Shown here piece after piece: positions 1-8,470 of a DNA stretch of 64,000 nt. The notes under the pieces were generated by a model that was not told the origin of the DNA, searched no databases, and saw only the letters and a program-made list of their open reading frames with translations. The number at the start of each line of letters is the position of its first letter. Within the stretch, counting starts at the first letter, position 1. Both the position numbers and the translations under genes were made by a program. The stretch is from Azospirillum cavernae (GTDB lineage Bacteria; Pseudomonadota; Alphaproteobacteria; Azospirillales; Azospirillaceae): the NCBI RefSeq assembly GCF_003590795.1, contig NZ_QYUL01000001.1, positions 126,501-190,500 of the forward strand, in the 5' to 3' direction.

Positions 1-105
1 TCAAACCGGCATCTGTCGCCAAAAATTCGGGTGTTTGTGGATTTTCTCAGCGAACGGCTGTTCGTTGCGCAGGACGCCGCCGCAAACAAAAAAGCGGCCC
101 CTTAA
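1..105 (+). CDS. LysR-family transcriptional regulator, 3' end only (cut by window edge)
   Basis: Frame 1 is open from the first base to a TAA at 103-105 and gives 34 residues beginning SNRHLSPKIRVFVDFLSERL. The pattern 'hLspKiRvFVDFLxerL' is the standard last helix of LysR-type regulators, where the effector-binding domain ends. The remaining residues are an Ala/Lys-rich tail with no motif. The DNA-binding and most of the effector domain lie upstream of the window, so target and ligand cannot be judged. The stop codon falls inside the hairpin that also ends the convergent tRNA transcript. Confidence 0.7.
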   Translation, partial: SNRHLSPKIRVFVDFLSERLFVAQDAAANKKAAP

Positions 106-116
106 GGACCGCTTTA
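88..116. terminator. Bidirectional hairpin terminator between LysR end and tRNA-Gly
   Basis: AAAGCGG at 91-97 pairs with CCGCTTT at 109-115, with extra pairing in CCTTAAGG in the loop. On the minus strand the stem is followed by a run of T (the A-tract at 88-93), which suits termination of the tRNA transcript. It overlaps the last codons of the LysR gene. Confidence 0.7.
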
Positions 117-142
117 ACCGCTCAAACACCCTGAAAGATGTT

Positions 143-217
143 TGGAGCGGGCGAAGGGATTCGAACCCTCGACCCCAACCTTGGCAAGGTTGTGCTCTAC
201 CCCTGAGCTACGCCCGC
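143..217 (-). tRNA. tRNA-Gly (anticodon GCC), CCA encoded
   Basis: The minus strand folds as a complete cloverleaf. The acceptor stem GCGGGCG (217-211) pairs with CGCCCGC near 153-147. The D arm is GCTC...GAGC, the anticodon stem/loop CAACC-TTGCCAA-GGTTG gives anticodon GCC, and the T arm contains GGTTCGAATCC. The discriminator base is T, followed by an encoded CCA at 145-143. The gene is 75 nt including CCA and stands alone, with a terminator about 30 bp downstream. Confidence 0.97.
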
Positions 218-309
218 GTTCCCGTCGTCCGGGAGCGGTTTTCTACGGAAAAACACCGTGGTCGGCAAGAGGAAAAAACACGTTTGTCGGTATTTTTTCC
301 AACCGGGTT

Positions 310-933
310 TCACCAGTCGGTCGGGCAGCCCCGGCAGCCGGTCATCAGGGCGTCTTGGAAGATGGCGAAGCGGATTTTGGTTCCCTCCATCACCGCGTTC
401 GACAGGTTGGAACTGGCGAGCTTGGCCTCTTGCAGGTCGGCGCCTTCCAGATTGGCCCCGGACAGGTTGATCTTGTCGGCCTTGATGGCTTCCAGATTGG
501 CCGCCGTCAGGTCGGCGCCGGTCATGGTGGCGCCGGTGGCGCGCGCCAGTCCCAGATTGGCCCCGCGCAGCCGCGCTCCGTCCAGTTTGGCCCCTTGCAG
601 AAAGGCGGTGCGCAGATCGGCTCCGTCCAGGATGGCGCCGCGCAGGTCGGCGCCGCGCAAATCGGCGTGGCGCAGATCGGCCCGCATCAGGTTGGCCCCG
701 CGCAGATCGGCCCCGCCCAAATTGATGCTGCGCAAATTGCGGTGGCGCAGATCGAGGTTCGGGCAGACGGTCTTGGCGACCAGCTTGCAACCGGCGACCT
801 CGGTCGGGCGCTCCTCCTCCCCACCGCCGACCAGGGCCTCGGTCGAGTCGGGTTCGGTCGCCAGCGCCAGCGCGCCGGTTGCGGGCAGGGCGAGCGTGGT
901 CAGCAGCAGCAGCGCGCGCAGGGTCGCGGTCAT
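310..933 (-). CDS. Secreted pentapeptide-repeat protein
   Basis: The protein has 207 residues. It starts with a signal peptide (hydrophobic stretch ~6-24, cleavage near ALA-LA). After an acidic linker and a Cys-containing segment (CKLVAKTVCPN), residues ~62-190 are tandem pentapeptide repeats of the A(D/N)LxG type, which form a right-handed quadrilateral beta helix. A second Cys pair (GCRGC) sits at the C-terminus. The four cysteines and the signal peptide suggest a disulfide-stabilised periplasmic solenoid. Such repeats serve as binding scaffolds, and no catalytic residue is visible. It lies 84 bp downstream of the ethanol dehydrogenase on the same strand, separated by a strong hairpin, so co-transcription is uncertain. 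The specific function is unknown. Confidence 0.8.
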   Translation of the reverse strand: MTATLRALLLLTTLALPATGALALATEPDSTEALVGGGEEERPTEVAGCKLVAKTVCPNLDLRHRNLRSINLGGADLRGANLMRADLRHADLRGADLRGAILDGADLRTAFLQGAKLDGARLRGANLGLARATGATMTGADLTAANLEAIKADKINLSGANLEGADLQEAKLASSNLSNAVMEGTKIRFAIFQDALMTGCRGCPTDW

Positions 934-976
934 CGGCGGTTCTCCCCATGGATCGAAAAGGCGGGCAACAGGATCA

Positions 977-1008
977 GGCGGGCGGAACGAGACGCCGTTC
1001 CGCCCGCC
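977..1008 (-). terminator. Strong 12-bp hairpin just after exaA
   Basis: GGCGGGCGGAAC at 977-988 is a perfect inverted repeat of GTTCCGCCCGCC at 997-1008 with an 8-nt loop, beginning 10 bp after the exaA stop. There is no T-tract, so it may attenuate, protect the exaA 3' end, or act as a terminator without a U-run. Confidence 0.5.
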
Positions 1009-1017
1009 TTCAGCGCG

Positions 1018-2907
1018 TCACTTGGCGTTGGAGACCTTCACGTCGGCCAGCTTGAACACCCAGAAGGAACCGCCCTGGGTGACGCGGGTGGTCAGATCGG
1101 CCAGATCGCCGCCCCACAGCGGCACCGCGCCGCCATAGCCGGTGGTGATGCCGACATACTGCACGCCGTCCTGTTCCCAGGTGACGGGGGAGGAGATGAT
1201 GCCGGAGCCGGTCTGGAACTTCCAAAGCTCCTCGCCCGTCTTGGCGTTGAACGCCTTGGCGAAGCCGTCGCCAGTGCCGGTGAAGATCAGATTGCCCGCC
1301 GTCGCCAGCGTGCCGGACCACAGCGGCAGCTCTTCCTTATGCTCCCAGACGATCTTGCCGGTCTTGGGATCGAGCGCGCGCAGGGTGCCGACATGGTCGT
1401 TGAACAGCTTGTGGATGCGGAACCCCATGCCGAGATAGGCCGAGCCGGGGTTGTAGCCGACATGCTCGGTCCAGTAATCCTCCTTCCAATGGTTGGCGGC
1501 GATGTAGAACAGCTTGGTGTCTTCGCTGTAGGACATCGGGTTCCAGTTCTTGCCGCCCAGGAAGGGGGGCGAGACCTCCACCGCCTTGCCGCGCTTTTCG
1601 TCGCCGACCGGCAGGGGCGGGCGTTGGCCGTCATTCTCGATGGGGCGCCCGGTCTTCAGGTCGATGCCCTTGGCCCAGGTGATGCCGTCCACGAAGGGAT
1701 AGGCGGCCAGCACGCTGTTCGGCTTGTTGGCCTCGCCGCCCGCGTTGGCCAGCTTGTTGCGGTCGGTGACGTAGAAGAAGCCGTTGCGGTCGGCGTGGCC
1801 GGTCGCCTTGATCGTCTTGCCCGCCGCGTCGGTGTAATCGAACAGCACCAGCTCGTTGTTGCCGGAGAAGTCCCAGGCGTCGTTGGGGGTGTGCTGGTAG
1901 AAGCCCTTCAGATCGCCCGTCGTCGGATCGACATAGGCCTGGCCCGAGGTGTAGAGGCTGTCACCTGGCCAGCGCGCCCAGCCGTTCCACGGGGCCGGGT
2001 TGCCGGTGCCGATGACGATGGTGTTGGTCTCCAGGTCAAAGGTCGCGCTCTGCCAGGGCGCGCCGCCGCCATGGCTCCAGGCTTCGACCAGCTTGCCGTC
2101 CTTGTCGCGCGGCCAGGACGGGGCGTTGGGGTTGCCGGTGATCGTGCTGTCCTTGCCGTTCAGGCGGCCCATATGGCCTTCGACCATCGGGCGCATCCAA
2201 ACCTCTTCGCCGGTGTCGGGATCGCGGGCGTAGAGCCGCCCGACCACGCCAAACTCGTCGCCCGACGAGCCATGGATCAGCAGAACCTTGCCGGTCTTCT
2301 GGTCCTTCACGATGGTCGGCGCGCCGGTCATCGTGTAGCCGACCTTGTGATCGGCGAATTTCTGCTTCCACACCACCTTGCCGGTGTTTTTGTTCAGCGC
2401 GACGATGGACGCGTCCAGCGTGCCCATGAACACCTTGTCGCCGTAGATGGCGGCGCCCCGGTTGACCACGTCGCAGCAGGGGCGGATGTCGTCGGGCAGG
2501 CGGTGGGCGTAGGACCACAGCCGCTTGCCGCTCTTGGCGTCCAGCGCGAACATCCGCGAATAGGACGCGGTGACGTAGACGACGCCGTCATGCACCAGCG
2601 CCTGGGTTTCCTGCCCGCGCTGCTTTTCGTCGCCGAAGGAGAAGGACCAGGCCGGGACCAGACGCGACACGCTGGACTCGTCGATCTGCTTCAGGGTGCT
2701 GAAGCGCTTGCCCTCAATCCCCATGCCGTACATCAGCACGTCGGTGTTGGTTTTCGCGTCGTTGGCGATGTCGGTCCAGGTGACGTCGGCGGCCAGGGCC
2801 GGAGCGGCGACGGTCGTCGCGGCGATCAGACCGGCGGCGATGGCGAACAGGCTGACGCCAAGCGAGCGGCGCAGCCGACGGGCGGCGGTGGTGGAGCAGG
2901 CGGTCAT
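1018..2907 (-). CDS. exaA: PQQ-dependent (quinoprotein) ethanol dehydrogenase, calcium type
   Basis: The 629-residue periplasmic enzyme oxidises ethanol and other short alcohols to aldehydes, passing electrons from PQQ to a cytochrome c. A signal peptide occupies ~1-40 (ends PALAA-DV). Visible family marks are the adjacent-cysteine disulfide CC at 144-145 near the PQQ pocket, the eight-bladed propeller repeats (GxxxWxxxT-type Trp-docking motifs), and WDFSGNNE at 345-352. Asp346 there is the catalytic base. The residue two positions on is Ser, not the Asp of lanthanide enzymes (XoxF/ExaF), so it should be calcium-dependent. The C-terminal half (AVEVSPPFLGGKNWNPM, GYGGAVPLWGGDMADL-like) closely resembles Pseudomonas ExaA. 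No PQQ synthesis genes or partner cytochrome are adjacent. The divergent kinase/regulator pair resembles the ones that control exaA elsewhere. Confidence 0.93.
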   Translation of the reverse strand: MTACSTTAARRLRRSLGVSLFAIAAGLIAATTVAAPALAADVTWTDIANDAKTNTDVLMYGMGIEGKRFSTLKQIDESSVSRLVPAWSFSFGDEKQRGQETQALVHDGVVYVTASYSRMFALDAKSGKRLWSYAHRLPDDIRPCCDVVNRGAAIYGDKVFMGTLDASIVALNKNTGKVVWKQKFADHKVGYTMTGAPTIVKDQKTGKVLLIHGSSGDEFGVVGRLYARDPDTGEEVWMRPMVEGHMGRLNGKDSTITGNPNAPSWPRDKDGKLVEAWSHGGGAPWQSATFDLETNTIVIGTGNPAPWNGWARWPGDSLYTSGQAYVDPTTGDLKGFYQHTPNDAWDFSGNNELVLFDYTDAAGKTIKATGHADRNGFFYVTDRNKLANAGGEANKPNSVLAAYPFVDGITWAKGIDLKTGRPIENDGQRPPLPVGDEKRGKAVEVSPPFLGGKNWNPMSYSEDTKLFYIAANHWKEDYWTEHVGYNPGSAYLGMGFRIHKLFNDHVGTLRALDPKTGKIVWEHKEELPLWSGTLATAGNLIFTGTGDGFAKAFNAKTGEELWKFQTGSGIISSPVTWEQDGVQYVGITTGYGGAVPLWGGDLADLTTRVTQGGSFWVFKLADVKVSNAK

Positions 2908-3425
2908 GCGTTTCCCCCGAAAAGTTGGCCGAGACTCATCCGCGCCGCGATTGGGCGGCTGTGGCTTTGAGTCCGGGTGTTTGACGTGTTGGCGTCCGGC
3001 AAGGGCGGCGGGCGTCCGCGCATCCGTTTGCGGTCTTCATCCCCGGCGGGAGGCAATCGGCCGGGGCAAAGACAGCATCGGATGCGCGGATGCGCTCGAA
3101 CGGCGTAGAAACCGTTTCACGGATCAAGATGAGTGTGCGATGAAGCCATCAAATCCCGCACGGTTTGACGGTTCGTCATCTTGACCTCATCATTCTTGGG
3201 GAAATGATAGGGACGCACAATGGTACGTTCGGCGGATGATGATTTCCTGAGAGCGTCGGGATAGTGTCCCGCGCCGCATCGGGAAAAATTCCCGGTTTTG
3301 CCGCCACGTCGGGCGCGTGCGTTGGGATTGGACCAAGGACTCATGGCCGGATGATCGCGGTGTGGGCTAACATTCCGCAGGACTGCGGATGGTTGACCGT
3401 GGGAACGCGCGATGAAGGGCGGAGC
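2908..3425. promoter_or_regulatory. 518-bp divergent control region between exaA and the histidine kinase
   Basis: No convincing gene is seen here. The region must hold the promoter of exaA (minus strand) and that of the kinase operon (plus strand). The clearest symmetric element is CGGGAA-AAA-TTCCCG at 3280-3294, a possible operator. The adjacent LuxR-type regulator is the obvious candidate to bind in this region, but no established binding motif could be matched by eye. Confidence 0.4.
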
Positions 3426-4787
3426 ATGAGCCTTAAAACCCGCTTGCTGGCGCTGTTCGGGCTGTTCGCCGCGCTGATTCTGGGCGGCGGCGGCGCGGTG
3501 ATGATCGACAACGCGCGCGACGCGGTGCGGGCGGAAATGCGCTCCGCCCTCGCTTTGGGGGTGGCGCTGGCGCAGGGAAGCGGGGCGGTGGCGGGCGACG
3601 CGTCGGCTTTGGGCGGGCTGGGGCTGCGCCATCTGCGCTTTTGGAACGACGCGGCGCCTTTGTCCCACCACAGCAGCGCCCAGCGCGACGCCCCGGATTG
3701 GTTCGTCGCCGTGATCGGGGTGGAGCCGCAGGAACAGCGCGTCGGCGCCCTGCGCGTCATCGCCGAACCGTGGGACGAAATCGCCGAGGTGTGGGAGGAT
3801 CTGAGCGATCTGGCCATCGCCATTCTCGGGCTGACGGCGCTCCTGTTGGCGGCGGCGGCGCTGGCGGTGGACCGCGCGTTGCGCCCGTTGGCGGCGCTGG
3901 AGCGCGGGGTGGAGCGGCTGCGGTCGGGCGGGTTCGACCTGCGCTTTGACGGCGGCGGCGTGCCGGAGTTGCGGCGGCTGGGCGACGGCGTCGCCGCGCT
4001 GGCGGTCAGCCTGGAACGGGCGGAGGACGAGAACCGGCGGCTGGGCCGCCAACTGGTGACGGCGCAGGACGACGAACGGCGGGAAATCGCGCGGGAGATC
4101 CATGACGAACTCGGGGCCGCCCTGTTTGGCGTCAAGGTGGACGCGGGCGGCATCGTCCGGCTGGCCGAAAACGCCGAGCCGGACACCGGGCTGGCCGACG
4201 CCGGGGAGCGGGCGCGCTCCATCCTGGCCACCGCCGACGGGGTGCAGCGGATGAGCCGCCGCATCCTGACCCGGCTGCGCCCGGTGTCGCTCGACCATCT
4301 GCCCTTGACCGAGGCGCTGGCCGAATTGGTCGGCGACTGGACGCGCCGTCAACCCGCCATCCGCTGGAGCTTGACGCTGCCGCCGGACGCCGCCGATCTC
4401 AACGGGTTGGACGAGGCGCTGCGTTTGACCCTCTACCGGCTGGTTCAGGAGGCGCTGGTCAACGCCCTGCGCCACGCCCAACCCACCGCGCTGTCGGTGG
4501 CGGTGGAGCGGGCTGGCGGCGCGCTGGTGGTCTGCGTCGCCGATGACGGAGCGGGCGTGTCGGAGGAGCGCGGGGGCGAGTCCGGCGGCGGCTTTGGCCT
4601 GTCGGGCATGGCGGAGCGGGTGCAGGCGCTGGGCGGGCGGCTGACGGTTGGTCCAGCGTCTGGCCCCCCGGCGTCTGGCTCCCCAACGTCAGGCGCCGGG
4701 GGGACGCGGGTGCAGGCGGTGTTGCCGCTCGACAGCGCCCTCGCTCCGGAACGATTGGCGGAACGGTTGGAAAGGGCGCAGCCATGA
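3426..4787 (+). CDS. Membrane sensor histidine kinase, NarX/UhpB type (HisKA_3)
   Basis: The start chosen is the ATG at 3426, behind GGGCGGAG; the open frame runs further upstream without a better site. That gives 453 residues. TM1 is ~6-26, followed by a short periplasmic loop, then TM2 ~128-148, HAMP ~149-201 and a HisKA_3 dimerisation helix with ERREIAREIHDELG (phospho-acceptor His226). The C-terminal ATPase domain carries the N box QEALVNALRHA, DDGAGV and a G2 box GFGLSGMAERV. The protein should autophosphorylate and pass phosphate to the LuxR-type regulator whose ATG overlaps its stop by 4 nt. Being divergent from exaA, the pair probably senses an alcohol-related or redox cue and controls alcohol oxidation; that assignment is inferred. 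Confidence 0.9.
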   Translation: MSLKTRLLALFGLFAALILGGGGAVMIDNARDAVRAEMRSALALGVALAQGSGAVAGDASALGGLGLRHLRFWNDAAPLSHHSSAQRDAPDWFVAVIGVEPQEQRVGALRVIAEPWDEIAEVWEDLSDLAIAILGLTALLLAAAALAVDRALRPLAALERGVERLRSGGFDLRFDGGGVPELRRLGDGVAALAVSLERAEDENRRLGRQLVTAQDDERREIAREIHDELGAALFGVKVDAGGIVRLAENAEPDTGLADAGERARSILATADGVQRMSRRILTRLRPVSLDHLPLTEALAELVGDWTRRQPAIRWSLTLPPDAADLNGLDEALRLTLYRLVQEALVNALRHAQPTALSVAVERAGGALVVCVADDGAGVSEERGGESGGGFGLSGMAERVQALGGRLTVGPASGPPASGSPTSGAGGTRVQAVLPLDSALAPERLAERLERAQP

Positions 4788-5419
4788 CCCACAGCATTTT
4801 GCTGGTGGACGATCACCCCATCGTGCGCGCCGGGTGCCAGCGCCTGTTGGGCGACGCCGGTCTGGGCCGGGTGGTGGAGGCGGAGGACGCGGTCGGCGCG
4901 CTGGCCCTGTGGCGGGCGGAGCGGCCCGACATCGTCGTGTTGGATCTCAATCTGCCCGGCGCTGGCGGCGGCGGGATGGAGTTGGCGCGGACCCTGTTGG
5001 CCGAGGATCCGGCGGCGCGCATCCTGATTTTCAGCATGCACGAGGATCCGGCCATCGCCGCCCGCGCCCTGAAGATCGGGGCCAGGGGCTACATCACCAA
5101 GAATCACGCGCCGGAATCGCTGGTGACGGCGGTGGCCTGCGTGCTGGCCGGGGGAATCCATCTCGACCATGGCATGGCGCGCGAGCTGGCGCTGATGACC
5201 CACGCCCCCCGACCCGATCCGTTGGACCGGCTGACTCAGCGGGAACGGGAAATTCTCGGCCTGCTGGGGCGCGGCATGACGGCGGCGGCCATCGCCGAAA
5301 CGCTGGGCGTCAGCCAAAAGACGGTGGCCAACGTCGGCACCCAGATCAAGGACAAGCTGGGGGCCGACAGCCCACGCGCCCTGATCCGCATCGCCATCGA
5401 CGCCGGGTTGGCGGGGTAG
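4784..5419 (+). CDS. LuxR/NarL-family response regulator
   Basis: The protein has 211 residues. The receiver domain (1-~120) has the acidic pair D9/D10, the phospho-acceptor Asp54 (VVLDLNLPG) and conserved Lys106 (GYITK). The C-terminal LuxR helix-turn-helix (~145-205) shows LTQREREILGLLGRG and the recognition helix VSQKTVANVGTQIKDKLG. The ATGA overlap with the kinase gene indicates translational coupling. Known regulators of quinoprotein ethanol oxidation in pseudomonads (AgmR/ExaE/ErbR) belong to this family, so control of exaA is a reasonable but unproven inference. Confidence 0.92.
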   Translation: MTHSILLVDDHPIVRAGCQRLLGDAGLGRVVEAEDAVGALALWRAERPDIVVLDLNLPGAGGGGMELARTLLAEDPAARILIFSMHEDPAIAARALKIGARGYITKNHAPESLVTAVACVLAGGIHLDHGMARELALMTHAPRPDPLDRLTQREREILGLLGRGMTAAAIAETLGVSQKTVANVGTQIKDKLGADSPRALIRIAIDAGLAG

Positions 5420-5454
5420 ACGCTGCGACGCTGAAGCCTTCGGTGTCCAAAGCG

Positions 5455-6471
5455 TCAGTAGCGCGGTTTGAGGCCCTTGATAAAGGCGACCTTGGCCGCG
5501 TCGGCCTCGCCATCAACGCTGGCGCTGGCCGGGGCGTCGGCCAGGGCCGCGCGGGCGGGCGGGTCGATCCAGCGGACAACCCCCACCGGATCGGACGTCT
5601 TCCCCAGCCACTGATCCTGGGCGCGCATCCGCGCCAGAAAGCCGTTTTCGTCGATTGAACCGCCGTTGGATTGGGGAAACGCCAGCGGCTGTATCACGGC
5701 GTCTTCCATTGAAAAGGAGGAATCCCGCGCGACCACCCGTGACGATGGCAAACCGGCGCGTTCCGACAGGATGGCGGCGGAGTCCTGCTCGCCTATGGAG
5801 CGCAGGGCTTGATCGACGCCGTCCAGGTCAAAGCCCAGAGATTGCAGCTTGTATGCGGCGTCCCCTTCCTTTCGGGTGCTGGCGATGCGGGAGTCGGCCA
5901 GATCGGGTGTGAAGAATTGGGGCATAATATAGCGCTGTTTGCCCAGAAGGCCGGTTCTGTCCGGGCCAAGGCCGCGCGACGCCAATTCATCGGACAGTGA
6001 CTGCCGCTCGTCGTCGTTGGTGGCGGCGGTCATGTTTTCGATGAGGGACGAGCGGCGCTTCAGCGTGTCGGCCAGAGCGTTGTTCAGATCGTCGCCGGTG
6101 GCGCCGGGGTTCCGATAAAGATCGTCGTGGTCCTTGCTGAACATGCGGTGCGTGGCGTTCAAGGCGCTGGACCGCGCCTCTTTCAGCCGCTGCTTGAGCG
6201 CGTCGTGAACCTCCTCGCCGGTCATCTTGCCGCTGTCCACAAGGCTGACCAACTGGCCGCGCTGTTTGTCAGACAGGGCGTTGAAGACGACCAGGGATTC
6301 GTCGTGCAGCGATTTCCCGAGCGGGCTGAGCGAAACGCTGTCGGCGACCGACCCATACCCGCCGCCGGTCTTGCCCACCGTTGTCGCGGCGACGGTGGCG
6401 GCGCGATCAACCGCGCTGAAACGATCAATCATCGACGATGACGTGGACGAGAGATTCGATACGCTGGTCAT
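5455..6471 (-). CDS. Hypothetical protein with Ser-rich N-terminus (338 aa)
   Basis: No family was recognised. The first ~30 residues are Ser/Thr-rich and disordered. Residues ~45-52 read SVSLSPLGKSL, similar in style to the short 'vxLSplak' segments at the start of some flagellum-associated and anti-sigma proteins. The rest (~55-300) is soluble, charged and probably helical, with no signal peptide or membrane span. The start ATG has a GAAGAG-type site upstream. It is convergent with the response regulator and in line with the EAL protein, but the 256-bp gap suggests its own promoter. A flagellar or motility role is only a guess from style and from the flagellar cluster 7 kb away. Confidence 0.6.
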   Translation of the reverse strand: MTSVSNLSSTSSSMIDRFSAVDRAATVAATTVGKTGGGYGSVADSVSLSPLGKSLHDESLVVFNALSDKQRGQLVSLVDSGKMTGEEVHDALKQRLKEARSSALNATHRMFSKDHDDLYRNPGATGDDLNNALADTLKRRSSLIENMTAATNDDERQSLSDELASRGLGPDRTGLLGKQRYIMPQFFTPDLADSRIASTRKEGDAAYKLQSLGFDLDGVDQALRSIGEQDSAAILSERAGLPSSRVVARDSSFSMEDAVIQPLAFPQSNGGSIDENGFLARMRAQDQWLGKTSDPVGVVRWIDPPARAALADAPASASVDGEADAAKVAFIKGLKPRY

Positions 6472-6727
6472 GATGTCTCTTCATTTTTTAATAGCGCGAC
6501 CGCCGTGCCGAGTCCGAAAACAGACGGGTGTGGCGCGGCGTCTGTTCATATTAAGGCTGTAAAAATCTTCATTCAAATCACCCAAAGGTAATCGCCACCA
6601 TGACCTTCCGCATAAATTGGGAGGTGCGCGGCGGTGTGTCGCCGCCCTGGGTGGTTGAGCGCGCCCGTGCGGCGCCGCCGCCAAAACCGCGCGGATGCCA
6701 ACGTTTCGTCGAGATGGCCGGTGGTCG

Positions 6728-8470
6728 TTAGGGCGTCTGCCAGGACAGAAGGCCGCCGACCAGCTTGCCCGCTTCCTCCGGCGGCAGCGGGCGGGCGAAA
6801 TGGTAGCCTTGGCCGTAATCGCAGGCCAGCGCGCGCAGCAGATTGGCGTCGGCGCTGGTCTCGATCCCTTCGGCGATCACGTCGAAGCCCAGCAGGCGCG
6901 CCAGATCCATGATGATGCGGACGATGGCGCGGTTTTCCTCCGACTGGTGCATGGCCGAGACGAAGGAGCGGTCCACCTTCAAACTGTCGATGGGCAGCTT
7001 GTGCAAATAGGACAGAGAGGAATAGCCGGTGCCGAAATCGTCGATGGACAGCTTGACGCCCAGCGCGCGCAACTCCTGAAGCAGGCGGATCGATTGCTCC
7101 GCCTTGTCCATGACCGCGCTTTCCGTCAATTCCAGCTTCAGCCAGGACGGTTCGACGCCGGTTTCGCGCAGCACCTCGCGCACCACCTCGACGAAATTCG
7201 GGTCGGCGAGTTGGCGGGTGGACAGGTTGACGCTCATGAACAGCGGGGCCGATCCCGGCTCGCGCTGGTCCTGCCAGATGGCGATCTGGCGGCAGGCCTC
7301 GCGCAGCACCCAGGTGCCGAGCGTCACGACCAGGCCGGTGCTCTCGGCGATGGGAATGAAGACGCCCGGCGGGATGTTGCCGCGTTCGGGGTGGTTCCAG
7401 CGGACCAGCGCCTCGAACCCGGCCAGCCCGCTCGTCACCATCTCGACGATGGGCTGGTAGGCGACCCACAGATCGGTTTTGCCGGACAGGGCGCCGCGCA
7501 AATCATGCTCCATCCGCACCCGCTCGACCACATGGGCGTGCATGGCGGGATCGAACCAGGATTGCCGACCGCCGCCCAATTCGCGGGCGCGGCCCGTGGC
7601 GATTTCGGCGTCGCGCAGCACGTCTTCGGGCCGTTCGTGGCTGGGCAGGGCGACGGCGACGCCGATGCTGGCCGACAAGAACACCGTGCCGCCGGAGTTG
7701 GAGCGGGCGGAGCGGACGATGGTGGACAGCTCCTCCACCGCCTCTTCGACGGTGGGACGGTCGCAAGGACCGGCGATCAGCAGGGCGAAGGCGTGGTCGC
7801 TGACCCGCGCGATCAGGTCAAAGGCCGCGCCCTGCGCGCCCAGCCGGTGGGCGAGATCGTCCAACAGCTCGTTGGCGAAGCCCTGGCCCAAGCTGGTGCG
7901 GATGTCGGTGAAGCGGTCGATGTCCATGATGACGAGGGTGAAGGGTTCCCCCATCGCCCGGTAATCGGTCAGATGTTTCAGCAGCATCAAACGGTTGGCC
8001 AGCCCCGTGACCGGGTCGTAATAGGCCAGCCGGAAGAGGTCGTCCTCGACCTGCCGCCGTTCGGTCATGTCCTGCATGACCACGAAATACCCGGCGATGG
8101 CGCCGTTTGGGTTGCGGTGCGGGGCGTGCAGACGCAGGAAATAGCGCTGCCGCTCGTCGGGTTGAATGGTCCACCCCTCTGACGACACGGCTTCGCCGTC
8201 CAACGCGCGTTTGGCCGCGCTCAGCGTGTTGCGCAGCGTTTCCGGCCCCAGAAGATCGCCGATGGTGGCGCCGGTGACGCGGTCCAGCGTCGTGCTCATG
8301 GCCTCCAGATAGGCCCGGTTGGCGTAAATGTGCCGCCGTTCCCGGTCGAACAGCCCGATCATCACCGGCATGGCGTCCAAAATCTGACGCAGCGTGTCCA
8401 GCCCCGGAGCGCCGGACGGCGTGCCGGACAAAGCGTCGATCAGCGCGGTGATGTGAGGATCCAGATTCAT
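6728..8470 (-). CDS. PAS-GGDEF-EAL protein; probable c-di-GMP phosphodiesterase
   Basis: The 580-residue cytoplasmic protein contains PAS ~25-135, GGDEF-fold ~142-305 and EAL ~318-570. The cyclase signature is lost: at 223-228 the expected GGDEF reads VSDHAF, so that domain cannot make c-di-GMP in the normal way and may be regulatory. The EAL domain keeps its catalytic set: EALVRW (353-358), the Asn in SVNLS, LELTES, IDDFGTGYSSLSY, the Lys of SLKVDRSF, AEGIE and the Gln of YGQGYHF. It should therefore hydrolyse c-di-GMP, with the PAS domain as sensor input. No transmembrane segment is present. It is transcribed alone, with a divergent stress gene upstream. Confidence 0.9.
   Translation of the reverse strand: MNLDPHITALIDALSGTPSGAPGLDTLRQILDAMPVMIGLFDRERRHIYANRAYLEAMSTTLDRVTGATIGDLLGPETLRNTLSAAKRALDGEAVSSEGWTIQPDERQRYFLRLHAPHRNPNGAIAGYFVVMQDMTERRQVEDDLFRLAYYDPVTGLANRLMLLKHLTDYRAMGEPFTLVIMDIDRFTDIRTSLGQGFANELLDDLAHRLGAQGAAFDLIARVSDHAFALLIAGPCDRPTVEEAVEELSTIVRSARSNSGGTVFLSASIGVAVALPSHERPEDVLRDAEIATGRARELGGGRQSWFDPAMHAHVVERVRMEHDLRGALSGKTDLWVAYQPIVEMVTSGLAGFEALVRWNHPERGNIPPGVFIPIAESTGLVVTLGTWVLREACRQIAIWQDQREPGSAPLFMSVNLSTRQLADPNFVEVVREVLRETGVEPSWLKLELTESAVMDKAEQSIRLLQELRALGVKLSIDDFGTGYSSLSYLHKLPIDSLKVDRSFVSAMHQSEENRAIVRIIMDLARLLGFDVIAEGIETSADANLLRALACDYGQGYHFARPLPPEEAGKLVGGLLSWQTP

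Noticed and set aside
1018..2907. Lanthanide-dependent XoxF/ExaF-type dehydrogenase
   Set aside because: The residue two places after the catalytic Asp is Ser, not Asp (WDFSG), and the sequence follows ExaA throughout.
142..2970. Open plus-strand frame of 942 codons antisense to the pentapeptide protein and exaA
   Set aside because: It is a GC-bias shadow: Gln/Gly/Arg/Ala-rich without motifs, whereas the opposite strand encodes recognisable families.
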